A stretch of DNA of 17,807 bases, taken from assembly GCA_036258055.1 (NCBI GenBank), contig DATAEK010000147.1, forward strand, positions 1-17,807, written 5' to 3'. The first letter of the stretch is position 1. Each line of letters starts with the position of its first letter. Shown one piece after another: positions 7,358 to 13,350 of the stretch. The notes beneath the pieces are model-generated. The model had not been told where the DNA came from and did no database searches. It worked only from the letters and a program-made list of their open reading frames with translations. The DNA is from DATAEK01 sp036258055 (GTDB lineage Bacteria > Acidobacteriota > Vicinamibacteria > Vicinamibacterales > 2-12-FULL-66-21). Made by a program: the position numbers and the translations under genes.

Positions 7358-8836
7358 ATGACGCCAGCAAACCGGAGTTGGCTCGTTGGCCGCGCTGCTC
7401 TCGCGCTCGCGTTGATGGTCACTTTTTACGCGCTGGCGCTGTTCGTTTCGCTCGGGCTGCTCTGGGTCGCGTACGCGGACGTGTCGTACGCGCGCCGGCC
7501 GAACGGCAGGCTGATTCTCTTCTGTCTCGTCGGCGGCGGGTCGGTTCTGTGGGCTCTCGTCCCTCGGGTCGATCGATTCGAGAAGCCCGGTCCACCCACG
7601 ACTCGGGGGCACGAGCCGCAGCTCTTCGCGGTGCTCGAGGAAGTCGCGGCTGCGACGTCCCAGCCGATGCCGGCCGACGTGTACATCGTCAACGACGTGA
7701 ACGCGTTCGTCACCCAGCGCGGTGGCGTGATGGGGTTCGGCAGCCGCCGCGTGATGGGCATCGGGCTGCCATTGATGCAGGCACTGACCGTGCAGGAGCT
7801 CCGCGGCGTGATCGCGCACGAGTTCGGGCATTACCACTCGGGCGACGTCGGTCTGGGTCCGTGGATTTACAAGACGCGCGCGGCGATCGAACGTACGATC
7901 CATCAGCTTTCGAACAGCATCCTGCAGAAGATCTTCATCTGGTACGGCAACCTGTTTCTTCGGATCACGCACGCCGTGTCGCGGCGGCAGGAATTCATTG
8001 CCGACGAAGTCGCGGCGCGAGTCGCTGGCGCGGGCGCGATGGCGTCGGGATTGCGCAAAGTGCACGCGGCCGCGTTCGCGTTCCAAGGCTACTGGCACAC
8101 CGAGGTTGGGCCGCTGCTCGCCTCAGGATACTTGCCGCCGGTGTCGCAAGGCTTCCAGCGCTTCATGCAGTCGACGCACGTCGCGTCGAGAATGGATACC
8201 GCGGTCAAACAGGCAGAAACGGAAGGAACGACTGATCCGTACGACACACATCCGTCGCTGCGCGACCGCCTCGCCGCGCTGAACCTGCTGCCGCACGGTT
8301 CCGCAGGTGATACGCGGCCCGCTGTCTCACTGCTCGCCAACATGGGCACGTGGGAGCGCCGCGTGCTGGGAACGCTGGTCAACGACGAGTGGGCCCGCAG
8401 CCTCAAGGCCATTGCCTGGGACAGCGTGGCCGACGCGGTGTACGTGCCGATGTGGCGCGAGCGCGTCAAGCAACACGCGAACCTGCTGAAGAACCTGACC
8501 CCGGCGACGATCCCGTTTACGAGCGTGGAGCTCGCTCGCCTGGGCGGGGGACTCTGTGACAAAGACGAAGGTCCCGTGCCGAACGAAGAACGTATGGGGC
8601 GCATGGTGCAGTTGCTGATGTGCGCCATCGGGCTGCATCTCGTTGCACTCGGTTGGAAGGCGACGACGACACCAGGTGAGGAGATCGTGCTGGTCCGCCA
8701 GGGTGAGGAACTACGGTTGTACAGCACCCTTTCATCCCTCGTCGACGGCAAGACGACCATCGATGCCTGGCGCGCAAAGTGCGCGGAGTTGGGGATCACG
8801 GCGCTGCCGCTGGCAGCGGAGGTCGCGGCAGTGTAA
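7358..8836 (+). CDS. M48-family membrane zinc metalloprotease
   Basis: A 492-residue peptidase of the Ste24/HtpX clan, expected to cleave proteins at the cytoplasmic membrane. Two hydrophobic segments, about residues 11-40 and 51-70, anchor it. The zinc site is complete: HEFGH at 154-158 within LRGVIAHEFGHYHSGD, and the third ligand E212 in RRQEFIADEVAARVAG. The motif YDTHPSLRDRLAALN near residue 300 is typical of M48 proteins with a long C-terminal region. Residues from about 330 onward form an extra domain of unknown role, beginning with WERRVLGTLVNDEWA. HtpX is about 290 residues, so this is a longer type. A perfect small hairpin (8838-8854) follows the stop, and the TfoX-N gene starts 27 bases later, so the two are probably co-transcribed. 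Confidence 0.9.
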   Translation: MTPANRSWLVGRAALALALMVTFYALALFVSLGLLWVAYADVSYARRPNGRLILFCLVGGGSVLWALVPRVDRFEKPGPPTTRGHEPQLFAVLEEVAAATSQPMPADVYIVNDVNAFVTQRGGVMGFGSRRVMGIGLPLMQALTVQELRGVIAHEFGHYHSGDVGLGPWIYKTRAAIERTIHQLSNSILQKIFIWYGNLFLRITHAVSRRQEFIADEVAARVAGAGAMASGLRKVHAAAFAFQGYWHTEVGPLLASGYLPPVSQGFQRFMQSTHVASRMDTAVKQAETEGTTDPYDTHPSLRDRLAALNLLPHGSAGDTRPAVSLLANMGTWERRVLGTLVNDEWARSLKAIAWDSVADAVYVPMWRERVKQHANLLKNLTPATIPFTSVELARLGGGLCDKDEGPVPNEERMGRMVQLLMCAIGLHLVALGWKATTTPGEEIVLVRQGEELRLYSTLSSLVDGKTTIDAWRAKCAELGITALPLAAEVAAV

Positions 8837-8837
8837 A

Positions 8838-8854
8838 GATCCTGAGGCAGGATC
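8838..8854 (+). promoter_or_regulatory. Intercistronic hairpin between M48 and TfoX-N genes
   Basis: GATCCTG (8838-8844) and CAGGATC (8848-8854) are perfect inverted repeats around the loop AGG. The hairpin starts two bases after the M48 stop and ends eight bases before the next ATG. The only purine-rich stretch that could serve as a ribosome binding site (GAGGCAGG) lies inside it, so it may weaken or couple translation. It lacks a T-tract, so it is not a standard terminator. Confidence 0.4.
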
Positions 8855-8862
8855 CCACTGCC

Positions 8863-9267
8863 ATGCCTTCGCGACGCGAACGCACCGCCCGCCCTGCCTC
8901 GCGCACGACGCGAACCCGGCGACGAGTCAGCGACGCGTTCAAGCAGTTCGTGCTCGATCAGCTCGCGGATCTCGGTGACGTCGAGCCGCGGACGATGTTC
9001 GGCTGCTACGGCTTGTACTCGCGCGGCGTGTTCTTCGCCATCCTGGCTGGCGACGTGTTGTATTTAAAGGTCGATGACGAGACGCGCCCCGGTTACGTGC
9101 GCGCAGGATCGGCTCCGTTCAGGCCGTTCCCGAGACGCCCGGCCAGCAGAAACTACTACGCCGTGCCGGTGAGCGTCCTCGAGAACGTGCCCGAGCTGAC
9201 CAGGTGGGCGCGGCGTGCAGTCCGGGTAGGGGAGCAAGGACGATTACGGCCCCGGCGCCGTAAGTGA
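8863..9267 (+). CDS. TfoX N-terminal domain protein
   Basis: A 134-residue protein consisting of one TfoX-N domain. Characteristic stretches are FKQFVLDQLADLGDVEPRTM, FGCYGLYSRGVFFAILAGDV, YLKVDDETRPGYVRAGSAPF and YYAVPVSVLE, matching the family pattern of 'mature, modest-size beta sheet with RxMFGxxGLY'. In gamma-proteobacteria TfoX (Sxy) activates competence genes, but stand-alone N-domain proteins in other phyla have no established role. The ATG at 8863 is preferred to an earlier in-frame start that would overlap the M48 gene. The first 20 residues and the last 10 are strongly basic, which may suggest nucleic-acid binding (inference). Confidence 0.83.
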   Translation: MPSRRERTARPASRTTRTRRRVSDAFKQFVLDQLADLGDVEPRTMFGCYGLYSRGVFFAILAGDVLYLKVDDETRPGYVRAGSAPFRPFPRRPASRNYYAVPVSVLENVPELTRWARRAVRVGEQGRLRPRRRK

Positions 9268-9285
9268 GCGATTTCCCGATCGCCT

Positions 9286-9429
9286 CTACCGTCCATCCCG
9301 CGTGACCGGCCTCCAGTTCGACCCGTCGCCGTGATACCAGGTCCGCCACGCGGCGGACTCGTGCGGCAGGTCCTGTCCGGTGATGTCGCGCAGCGCCTGA
9401 TACACCCACTTGCGCGTCTCGGCATCGAG
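9286..9429 (-). pseudogene. C-terminal gene remnant, HEAT-repeat-protein-like
   Basis: On the minus strand this frame reads LDAETRKWVYQALRDITGQD and continues through a W-rich end, AAWRTWYHGDGSNWRPV, to a TAG stop (47 residues). The pattern W-V-x-x-A-L-R-D-I-T-G-Q-D followed by A-A-W-R-x-W-Y is what I would expect at the end of HEAT-repeat-type proteins. The frame is closed by another TAG at 9430-9432 and has no start codon, so only the tail of a gene appears to survive. Strong protein-like character and lack of a start point to decay; chance coding character in GC-rich DNA is the alternative. Confidence 0.45.
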
Positions 9430-9483
9430 CTAAAGGCGAGAGCCAGCATCGCTGTCCCCTGATTGCGCGTTTCAGCACGGCGT

Positions 9484-9521
9484 GTCGAGCAGTTGCACTC
9501 GACCAAGTTGGTGACGACAAT
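9484..9521 (+). promoter_or_regulatory. Candidate promoter with overlapping inverted repeat
   Basis: TTGCAC at 9493-9498 and GACAAT at 9516-9521 are separated by 17 bases, giving transcription from about 9528 just ahead of the ribosome binding site of the gene at 9545. GTCGAG (9484-9489) and CTCGAC (9498-9503) form a perfect six-base inverted repeat around the -35, as an operator would. Both boxes match the consensus only partly. Confidence 0.35.
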
Positions 9522-9544
9522 ACCGCTGTCCAGGAGGTCCGACG

Positions 9545-10027
9545 ATGAGAACCGCAGTAGTCGTGGGGGTTGCGCTCGTTTCGGCACTGGCCTTTGGCGC
9601 AAAGCCTCAGGCGGGCCGTCAGGCGGCAGCGAGCGATCCGGCGATCAGGCAGGTCGCGGACAGCTACGTCAAAGCGTCGCTCGCGGGCGACGCGAAGGCC
9701 ATCGCTGCGCTGTACACGGATGATGCCGTCGAGATGCCGCCGAACCAGCCGCCCATCAAAGGCCGCGCCGCGATAGAGGGTTACTACACGAAGTTAATGT
9801 CAGGGGCGAAGATGGGCAGCTTCACGCTGACGCACATCGAGTCCCGCGCCAGCGGAGATGCGGGGTACGACGTGGGCACGTACCAGCAGAGCATGACTCC
9901 GCCTGGTGCAACGGCGCCGATGAAAGAGACGGGCAAGTACGTCGTCGTCCTGAAACGGACCGGCGGAGCCTGGAAGGTCGCGTACGCGATCTACAACAGC
10001 GACCAGGCGCCGCCTACCGGACGATGA
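9545..10027 (+). CDS. Secreted SnoaL-like / DUF4440 protein
   Basis: A 160-residue exported protein of the NTF2-like superfamily. The ATG is preceded by a near-perfect AGGAGG (9532-9537) seven bases upstream. Residues 1-28 form a signal peptide ending around LAFGAKPQAG. The mature domain begins with DPAIRQVADSYVKASLAGDA, then AALYTDDAVEMPPNQPPIKG (the usual DUF4440/SgcJ pattern of a strand with DDAV and a proline-rich turn), and closes with YVVVLKRTGGAWKVAYAIYN. Members form cone-shaped pockets and may bind or transform small ligands; most secreted ones have no known function. It is alone on its strand and converges with the hydrolase gene, with only 25 bases between the two stops. Confidence 0.87.
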   Translation: MRTAVVVGVALVSALAFGAKPQAGRQAAASDPAIRQVADSYVKASLAGDAKAIAALYTDDAVEMPPNQPPIKGRAAIEGYYTKLMSGAKMGSFTLTHIESRASGDAGYDVGTYQQSMTPPGATAPMKETGKYVVVLKRTGGAWKVAYAIYNSDQAPPTGR

Positions 10028-10052
10028 TGAGTGGGTGGACCCGGCCCGCGGT

Positions 10053-12101
10053 TCACCCGCGCCACAGTCCGGTCACGCCAAGCTTAATGAGGTTGGCAAC
10101 AGCCCCGAGGCCGGCGATCGTGAGCACTGTGAAATAGACGCGGCCGAGAAACGATCGCCGGCGTCCTCCCCACAACGCGGACGTCACCAGCACCATCAGC
10201 ACGACGAGCACCGCAGCGACCGGTGGAAGCGTGAACAGCCATCGCCAACGTGCCGGTACGGCTCCGAGTCCGACCATGTGCTGATTCTCATTGATCGAGC
10301 TCACGACGGCGGTCGCCAGGCCGATGAAGAACACCCCGAGCACCACGGCGGTGAGAACCGCCAGCCACGGCGCGATGCGTGCGGACCGACGGTATGGCTC
10401 GGCGAATCGAGGACGACGGAACCGGCTGATGATTCCCGCGAGCGGATACACGGCGAGCGACGTCGCCAGAAACATGACGCCGAGAAGGCCGGGCACGGCC
10501 TGAACGCCGACGCCGATCAGGCCGCCGATGCCGTGAGCGGCAAGTGCCTGACGGAGCACGGGCAGCGTGATCAGATCGTCCTCGGTCGCGAACTTCGGCA
10601 CCACGGTCTGGATGCACGACGTGTCGAGCGCGGCGTTGGGATCGTCGAGGAAGCGCTGGATGATGCCGTTGCTGCAGTCGTTCGTGATCGCCTGGCCATG
10701 CGACCCGTTGGGGAAGATGACGTGCTTGGCGTTCGGCAGCGTCGCCAGCAGCGTCTCGGCGTAGTGCGGTGGCGTAATCGGATCGAAGTCGCCAGAGAGC
10801 AGCAGCGTCGGTATGGTGCTCGCAACCGGCTCGAGCAGCTCGCGCGGCAGCAGCTCGATCTTCCACTGCCGGCAGTTCTCGACCTCCAGCTTGGCGTCGT
10901 CGCGGGTGTCCTTCGCGAGCCGAGGCAGAATCCTGCTGAAGTCGACGGCATCTGGATTGGTGTCGCCGCGTTCGGCACAGGCGACGGTCTCGTGCATGCC
11001 CTCCGCCATCTTGTCGTCGAAGAGCATCAGCGGCAGCAGCAGCGCTGAGACGTAGCTGTAGTCGCCGCGATCCGCACGGTCGACGATCAGCGGGATGAAG
11101 TCGTGGACGTCGGAGTACAGCGACTGGTAGAGCGCACCTTCGAGCAGTGAGCCGGTCAGCTTGATCTGGTAGGACTGATTCCCTTGACCGACCGGCGTCA
11201 CTTGCACCGAGACCGGGTTGGCGTTGAGCCGATCGACGAGCGCGAGAAAGCGCCGCGCCAGATTCGGGAACGCAGCATTGCAACGCGGGTCGGCGGCACA
11301 GCCATTGAGGTACTTCTCGCCGATCCGCTGCTGCGCAAAAGCCGGCTCGGTGAAGAGGTTGTAGGTCAGTGGCACGACCGCGTCGAGGACGACGGTGCGC
11401 AGATGTTCCGGATGCTCGCGCATCAGAAACTGTCCGAGCTCGGTGCCGTACGACACGCCGTAGAAGTTAATCGTGTCGTAACCGAGTGCCACACGCAGGT
11501 CCTCGATGTCGTGCGCATTCTCGGCCGAATTGAACGCCGAGAGATCCACGCTGTCTCGCTGCAGCCGCTCGCCGCACGCACCATACGCCGCAAGCTCGCT
11601 CTTGGCGTCGTCGGTTCCGGCGATCGCGTCCTTCAGATCCTGGTTCGACACTTCCGGGCACATCAGCGCCGGCTTGGAGTACAGCGTGCCGCGCTGATCC
11701 CAAATCACAAAATCGCGATTCGACGCCGGTCGCGCTGATGGCTTCTCGAGCAGGTAGTTGGCGTAGGTGTCGATGCTCGACCCGCCGGGACCACCCTGCG
11801 CCATGAACAATGGATCGTCCTTCTTGTCAGCCGCGGTGCTCGGAAGGATCACGGTCGCGAGCTGAATCGTCGGTCCGTCAGGGTTGCTGTGGCGTAACGG
11901 GACGGTGACGTAACCACACTCCACGTTGCTATCGGCAGGCGGCGTGACCTTGAACGTACCGCACTCGACGGCCTTCCACGCCGACGTTCGACGAGCGTTG
12001 CTGGTAGGAGCTGTTTGCGAGCCCACTGACGCCTGAAGCAGGAGCAGCAGGACACCTGACGCGGCGTAGACCAGCGACCGTACGCGATGGCTCTCGGGCA
12101 T
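10053..12101 (-). CDS. S33-type alpha/beta hydrolase with four C-terminal membrane helices
   Basis: A 682-residue exported hydrolase related to tripeptidyl and prolyl aminopeptidases (S33). A signal peptide covers about residues 1-29. The hydrolase part contains the oxyanion motif MAQGGPGGSS (100-109), DQRGT (135-139), the nucleophile elbow GVSYG with S217, the acid D440 in LLSGDFDPITPP and H468 in NGSHGQ. The segment from DCSNGIIQRFLDDPN to about 500 is the usual TAP-like C-terminus (about 500 residues in all). The odd part follows: four predicted transmembrane helices at about 534-560, 577-601, 621-644 and 655-679. The enzyme would therefore be tethered to the membrane with the catalytic domain outside. 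The gene stands alone; no clear ribosome binding site precedes the ATG at 12101. Confidence 0.88.
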   Translation of the reverse strand: MPESHRVRSLVYAASGVLLLLLQASVGSQTAPTSNARRTSAWKAVECGTFKVTPPADSNVECGYVTVPLRHSNPDGPTIQLATVILPSTAADKKDDPLFMAQGGPGGSSIDTYANYLLEKPSARPASNRDFVIWDQRGTLYSKPALMCPEVSNQDLKDAIAGTDDAKSELAAYGACGERLQRDSVDLSAFNSAENAHDIEDLRVALGYDTINFYGVSYGTELGQFLMREHPEHLRTVVLDAVVPLTYNLFTEPAFAQQRIGEKYLNGCAADPRCNAAFPNLARRFLALVDRLNANPVSVQVTPVGQGNQSYQIKLTGSLLEGALYQSLYSDVHDFIPLIVDRADRGDYSYVSALLLPLMLFDDKMAEGMHETVACAERGDTNPDAVDFSRILPRLAKDTRDDAKLEVENCRQWKIELLPRELLEPVASTIPTLLLSGDFDPITPPHYAETLLATLPNAKHVIFPNGSHGQAITNDCSNGIIQRFLDDPNAALDTSCIQTVVPKFATEDDLITLPVLRQALAAHGIGGLIGVGVQAVPGLLGVMFLATSLAVYPLAGIISRFRRPRFAEPYRRSARIAPWLAVLTAVVLGVFFIGLATAVVSSINENQHMVGLGAVPARWRWLFTLPPVAAVLVVLMVLVTSALWGGRRRSFLGRVYFTVLTIAGLGAVANLIKLGVTGLWRG

Positions 12102-12194
12102 GAAGGATCGTGCTCGTGTCAGATCGAAGCGAGCACATCATGTCCGAAACGGTGCTTCGCCGCTACGTCTTGATGCCGGGTCCGGTCGAAGCTT

Positions 12195-12292
12195 CGGCGC
12201 TCGGGGCTCGGCGCTCGGCGTTCGGTGTCAGATGTTCATCGTTCGCCGTTCGCCGTTCGCCGTTCGCCGTGCGCCGTGCGCCGTGCGCCGGA
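12195..12292. repeat. Heptamer tandem array, 14 units in one phase
   Basis: Units start every seven bases from 12195: CGGCGCT, CGGGGCT, CGGCGCT, CGGCGTT, CGGTGTC, AGATGTT, CATCGTT, then CGCCGTT three times, CGCCGTG three times and CGCCGGA. The middle units are degenerate but keep the phase, so this is one array that has drifted rather than two. The seven-base period rules out constraint by codons, and no gene covers it. Confidence 0.85.
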
Positions 12293-12372
12293 CGCTACAT
12301 TGTGGCGATCCGCTCGGACCAGGACGCTCCGCTCGATGATCACTGGACCTCAGGAATTGCAGCGCAGGTGGC

Positions 12373-12409
12373 TATATTCACACGCGCCGTTCTGCTCTAC
12401 ACAGGAGGT
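12373..12409 (+). promoter_or_regulatory. Orphan -10-like and ribosome-binding-site-like pair
   Basis: TATATT at 12373-12378 and a full AGGAGGT at 12403-12409 have normal spacing for the end of a gene leader. No ATG, GTG or TTG stands at a useful distance after the AGGAGGT; heptamer and REP-like repeats begin about 28 bases later. It may be the relic of a leader separated from its gene, or chance. Confidence 0.3.
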
Positions 12410-12436
12410 AGGCGCCGGGCTACGATCGAATCGGGC

Positions 12437-12464
12437 CGGCGCTCGACGTTTGGCGCTCGGGTCC
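12437..12464. repeat. Short heptamer tract
   Basis: Reads CGGCGCT, CGACGTT, TGGCGCT, CGGGTCC in a seven-base phase, the same unit family as the array starting at 12195. Confidence 0.55.
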
Positions 12465-12485
12465 GGCTGAAGCCAGGCTGAAGCC
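12465..12485. repeat. REP-like duplicated motif
   Basis: GGCTGAAGCC occurs twice, at 12465-12474 and 12476-12485, separated by one A. Each copy is nearly self-complementary (GGCT/AGCC around GA), so the pair resembles short palindromic intergenic repeats. Confidence 0.5.
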
Positions 12486-12504
12486 GGGCACTACTTGAGC
12501 ATGC

Positions 12505-12532
12505 CGGCGCTCGGGGCTCGGCGTTCGCTGTG
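12505..12532. repeat. Heptamer tract, direct copy of the first array's start
   Basis: Bases 12505-12523 repeat exactly the 19 bases at 12195-12213 (CGGCGCTCGGGGCTCGGCG). The seven-base units are CGGCGCT, CGGGGCT, CGGCGTT, CGCTGTG. Fifteen bases of it (12513-12527) also recur inverted at 12609-12623. Confidence 0.7.
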
Positions 12533-12550
12533 CTAGATGCGTCGTGCATG

Positions 12551-12568
12551 GTCCGGCTAAAGCTGGAC
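12551..12568. repeat. REP-like palindrome
   Basis: GTCCGGCT and AGCTGGAC form an eight-pair stem (one G-T mismatch, a wobble in RNA) around AA. It is related to the GGCTGAAGCC motif at 12465 (shared GTCCGGCT(A/G)AAGC). Confidence 0.5.
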
Positions 12569-12600
12569 GCGACAAAACACCTCGAACGTCGCCCCCAGTC

Positions 12601-12624
12601 GCGAGCGCCGAACGCCGAGCCCCG
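12601..12624. repeat. Heptamer tract in inverted orientation
   Basis: On the minus strand this reads CGGGGCT, CGGCGTT, CGGCGCT. The 15 bases CGAACGCCGAGCCCC (12609-12623) are the exact reverse complement of 12513-12527, so the two tracts could pair across an 81-base loop. Confidence 0.65.
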
Positions 12625-12640
12625 GCAAGCAGCGTATTCA

Positions 12641-12653
12641 GGAGGACCCGTTG
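12641..12653 (+). promoter_or_regulatory. Ribosome binding site fixing a TTG start
   Basis: GGAGG at 12641-12645 lies five bases before TTG at 12651 and eleven before the in-frame ATG at 12657. The shorter distance is closer to normal, and the resulting N-terminus MGMVIANMSMSLDGF matches the usual MGKV-type start of this family. Confidence 0.6.
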
Positions 12654-13319
12654 GGAATGGTGATTGCCAACATGAGCATGTCGCTCGACGGCTTCGTCGC
12701 CGGACCGAACGTCAGCGTCGAGCATCCGATGGGCGAAGGGGGCGAGCGTCTGCACGCGTGGATGTTCGACGGCGCGCTCGATTCCGTTGACGAGGGAATA
12801 AAGAACGCGATGTTCTCGCCGGCGACGACGGGTGCGGTCGTGATGGGACGGACGACGTTCACGGTTGGCGAAGGTCCGTGGGGTGACGATGGCACGTTCG
12901 GCATGCCGTGCTTCGTGATCACGCACCGGCCCGCCGAGACGATCGTCAAGGGACCGACGACGTTCACGTTCGTCACCGAGGGGATCGAGCAGGGGTTCGA
13001 CGCCGCGAGATGTGCGGCCGGCGGCAAGAACGTCAACGTGATGGGCGCGAGCCTGGTCCGGCAGGCCCTGAATGCCGGATTGATTGATGAGATGCTGCTC
13101 TCGATCGTTCCGATCGTGCTTGGCGGCGGCCTCCGGCCGTTCGAGCAGACCTCAGCGTCACGTGGCCGCGTTGGCGCCTATGTGCCGGTTCAGCTCCATC
13201 AAACAGCTGTCGTCAAGAGCCGCACGCTCACACATCTCCGATTCCGCGTCGTCAGCGAACGCGCAACGGAGCAGTCCGAGCGTTCGCGGATGCGAATCTT
13301 GAGGTACAGTTCCGGGTAG
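12651..13319 (+). CDS. RibD C-terminal / dihydrofolate-reductase-like protein
   Basis: A 222-residue member of the RibD_C family, whose fold is that of dihydrofolate reductase and binds NADPH. The start MGMVIANMSMSLDGFVAGPN is typical, and VVMGRTTF, GMPCFVITHRP and the glycine-rich NVMGASLVRQALNAGLIDEM with IVPIVLGGGLRPFE form the nucleotide-binding and core strands. Stand-alone members are often annotated as deaminase-reductases; they lack the deaminase domain, and a role in riboflavin synthesis is not implied. The family core seems to end near THLRFRVV, leaving about 20 extra hydrophilic residues at the C-terminus. Translation probably starts at TTG (see 12641). It follows a repeat-rich spacer; the trehalase starts 31 bases after its stop, so the two may share a transcript. 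Confidence 0.87.
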   Translation: MGMVIANMSMSLDGFVAGPNVSVEHPMGEGGERLHAWMFDGALDSVDEGIKNAMFSPATTGAVVMGRTTFTVGEGPWGDDGTFGMPCFVITHRPAETIVKGPTTFTFVTEGIEQGFDAARCAAGGKNVNVMGASLVRQALNAGLIDEMLLSIVPIVLGGGLRPFEQTSASRGRVGAYVPVQLHQTAVVKSRTLTHLRFRVVSERATEQSERSRMRILRYSSG

Positions 13320-13350
13320 TTCACTCGCGCAACTCAGCTCATCGATTGTC

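Larger units (their letters stand above)
12102..12650. other. Repeat-rich non-coding spacer
   Basis: About 550 bases between the hydrolase and the reductase-like gene. No gene is supported: the open frames translate into repeats caused by the heptamers. It holds the long heptamer array (12195-12292), three shorter heptamer tracts in both orientations (12437-12464, 12505-12532, 12601-12624), two REP-like palindromic pieces (12465-12485, 12551-12568) and a promoter-plus-ribosome-binding-site look-alike with no gene behind it (12373-12409). Confidence 0.7.

Noticed and set aside
6967..7422. Minus-strand frame running from the palindromic element into the M48 gene
   Set aside because: Half of it is repeat sequence and the rest antisense or spacer; no start signal or family.
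10047..10061. Terminator between the convergent genes at 10027 and 10053
   Set aside because: CGCGG/CCGCG can pair around five bases, but the stem is short, lies over the stop codon and has no T-tract.
10035..11048. 337-codon plus-strand frame opposite the S33 hydrolase
   Set aside because: Low-complexity antisense frame without a family; the minus strand encodes the complete hydrolase.
12195..12624. CRISPR array
   Set aside because: Repeats are seven bases long, directly adjacent, without spacers, and no cas gene is present.
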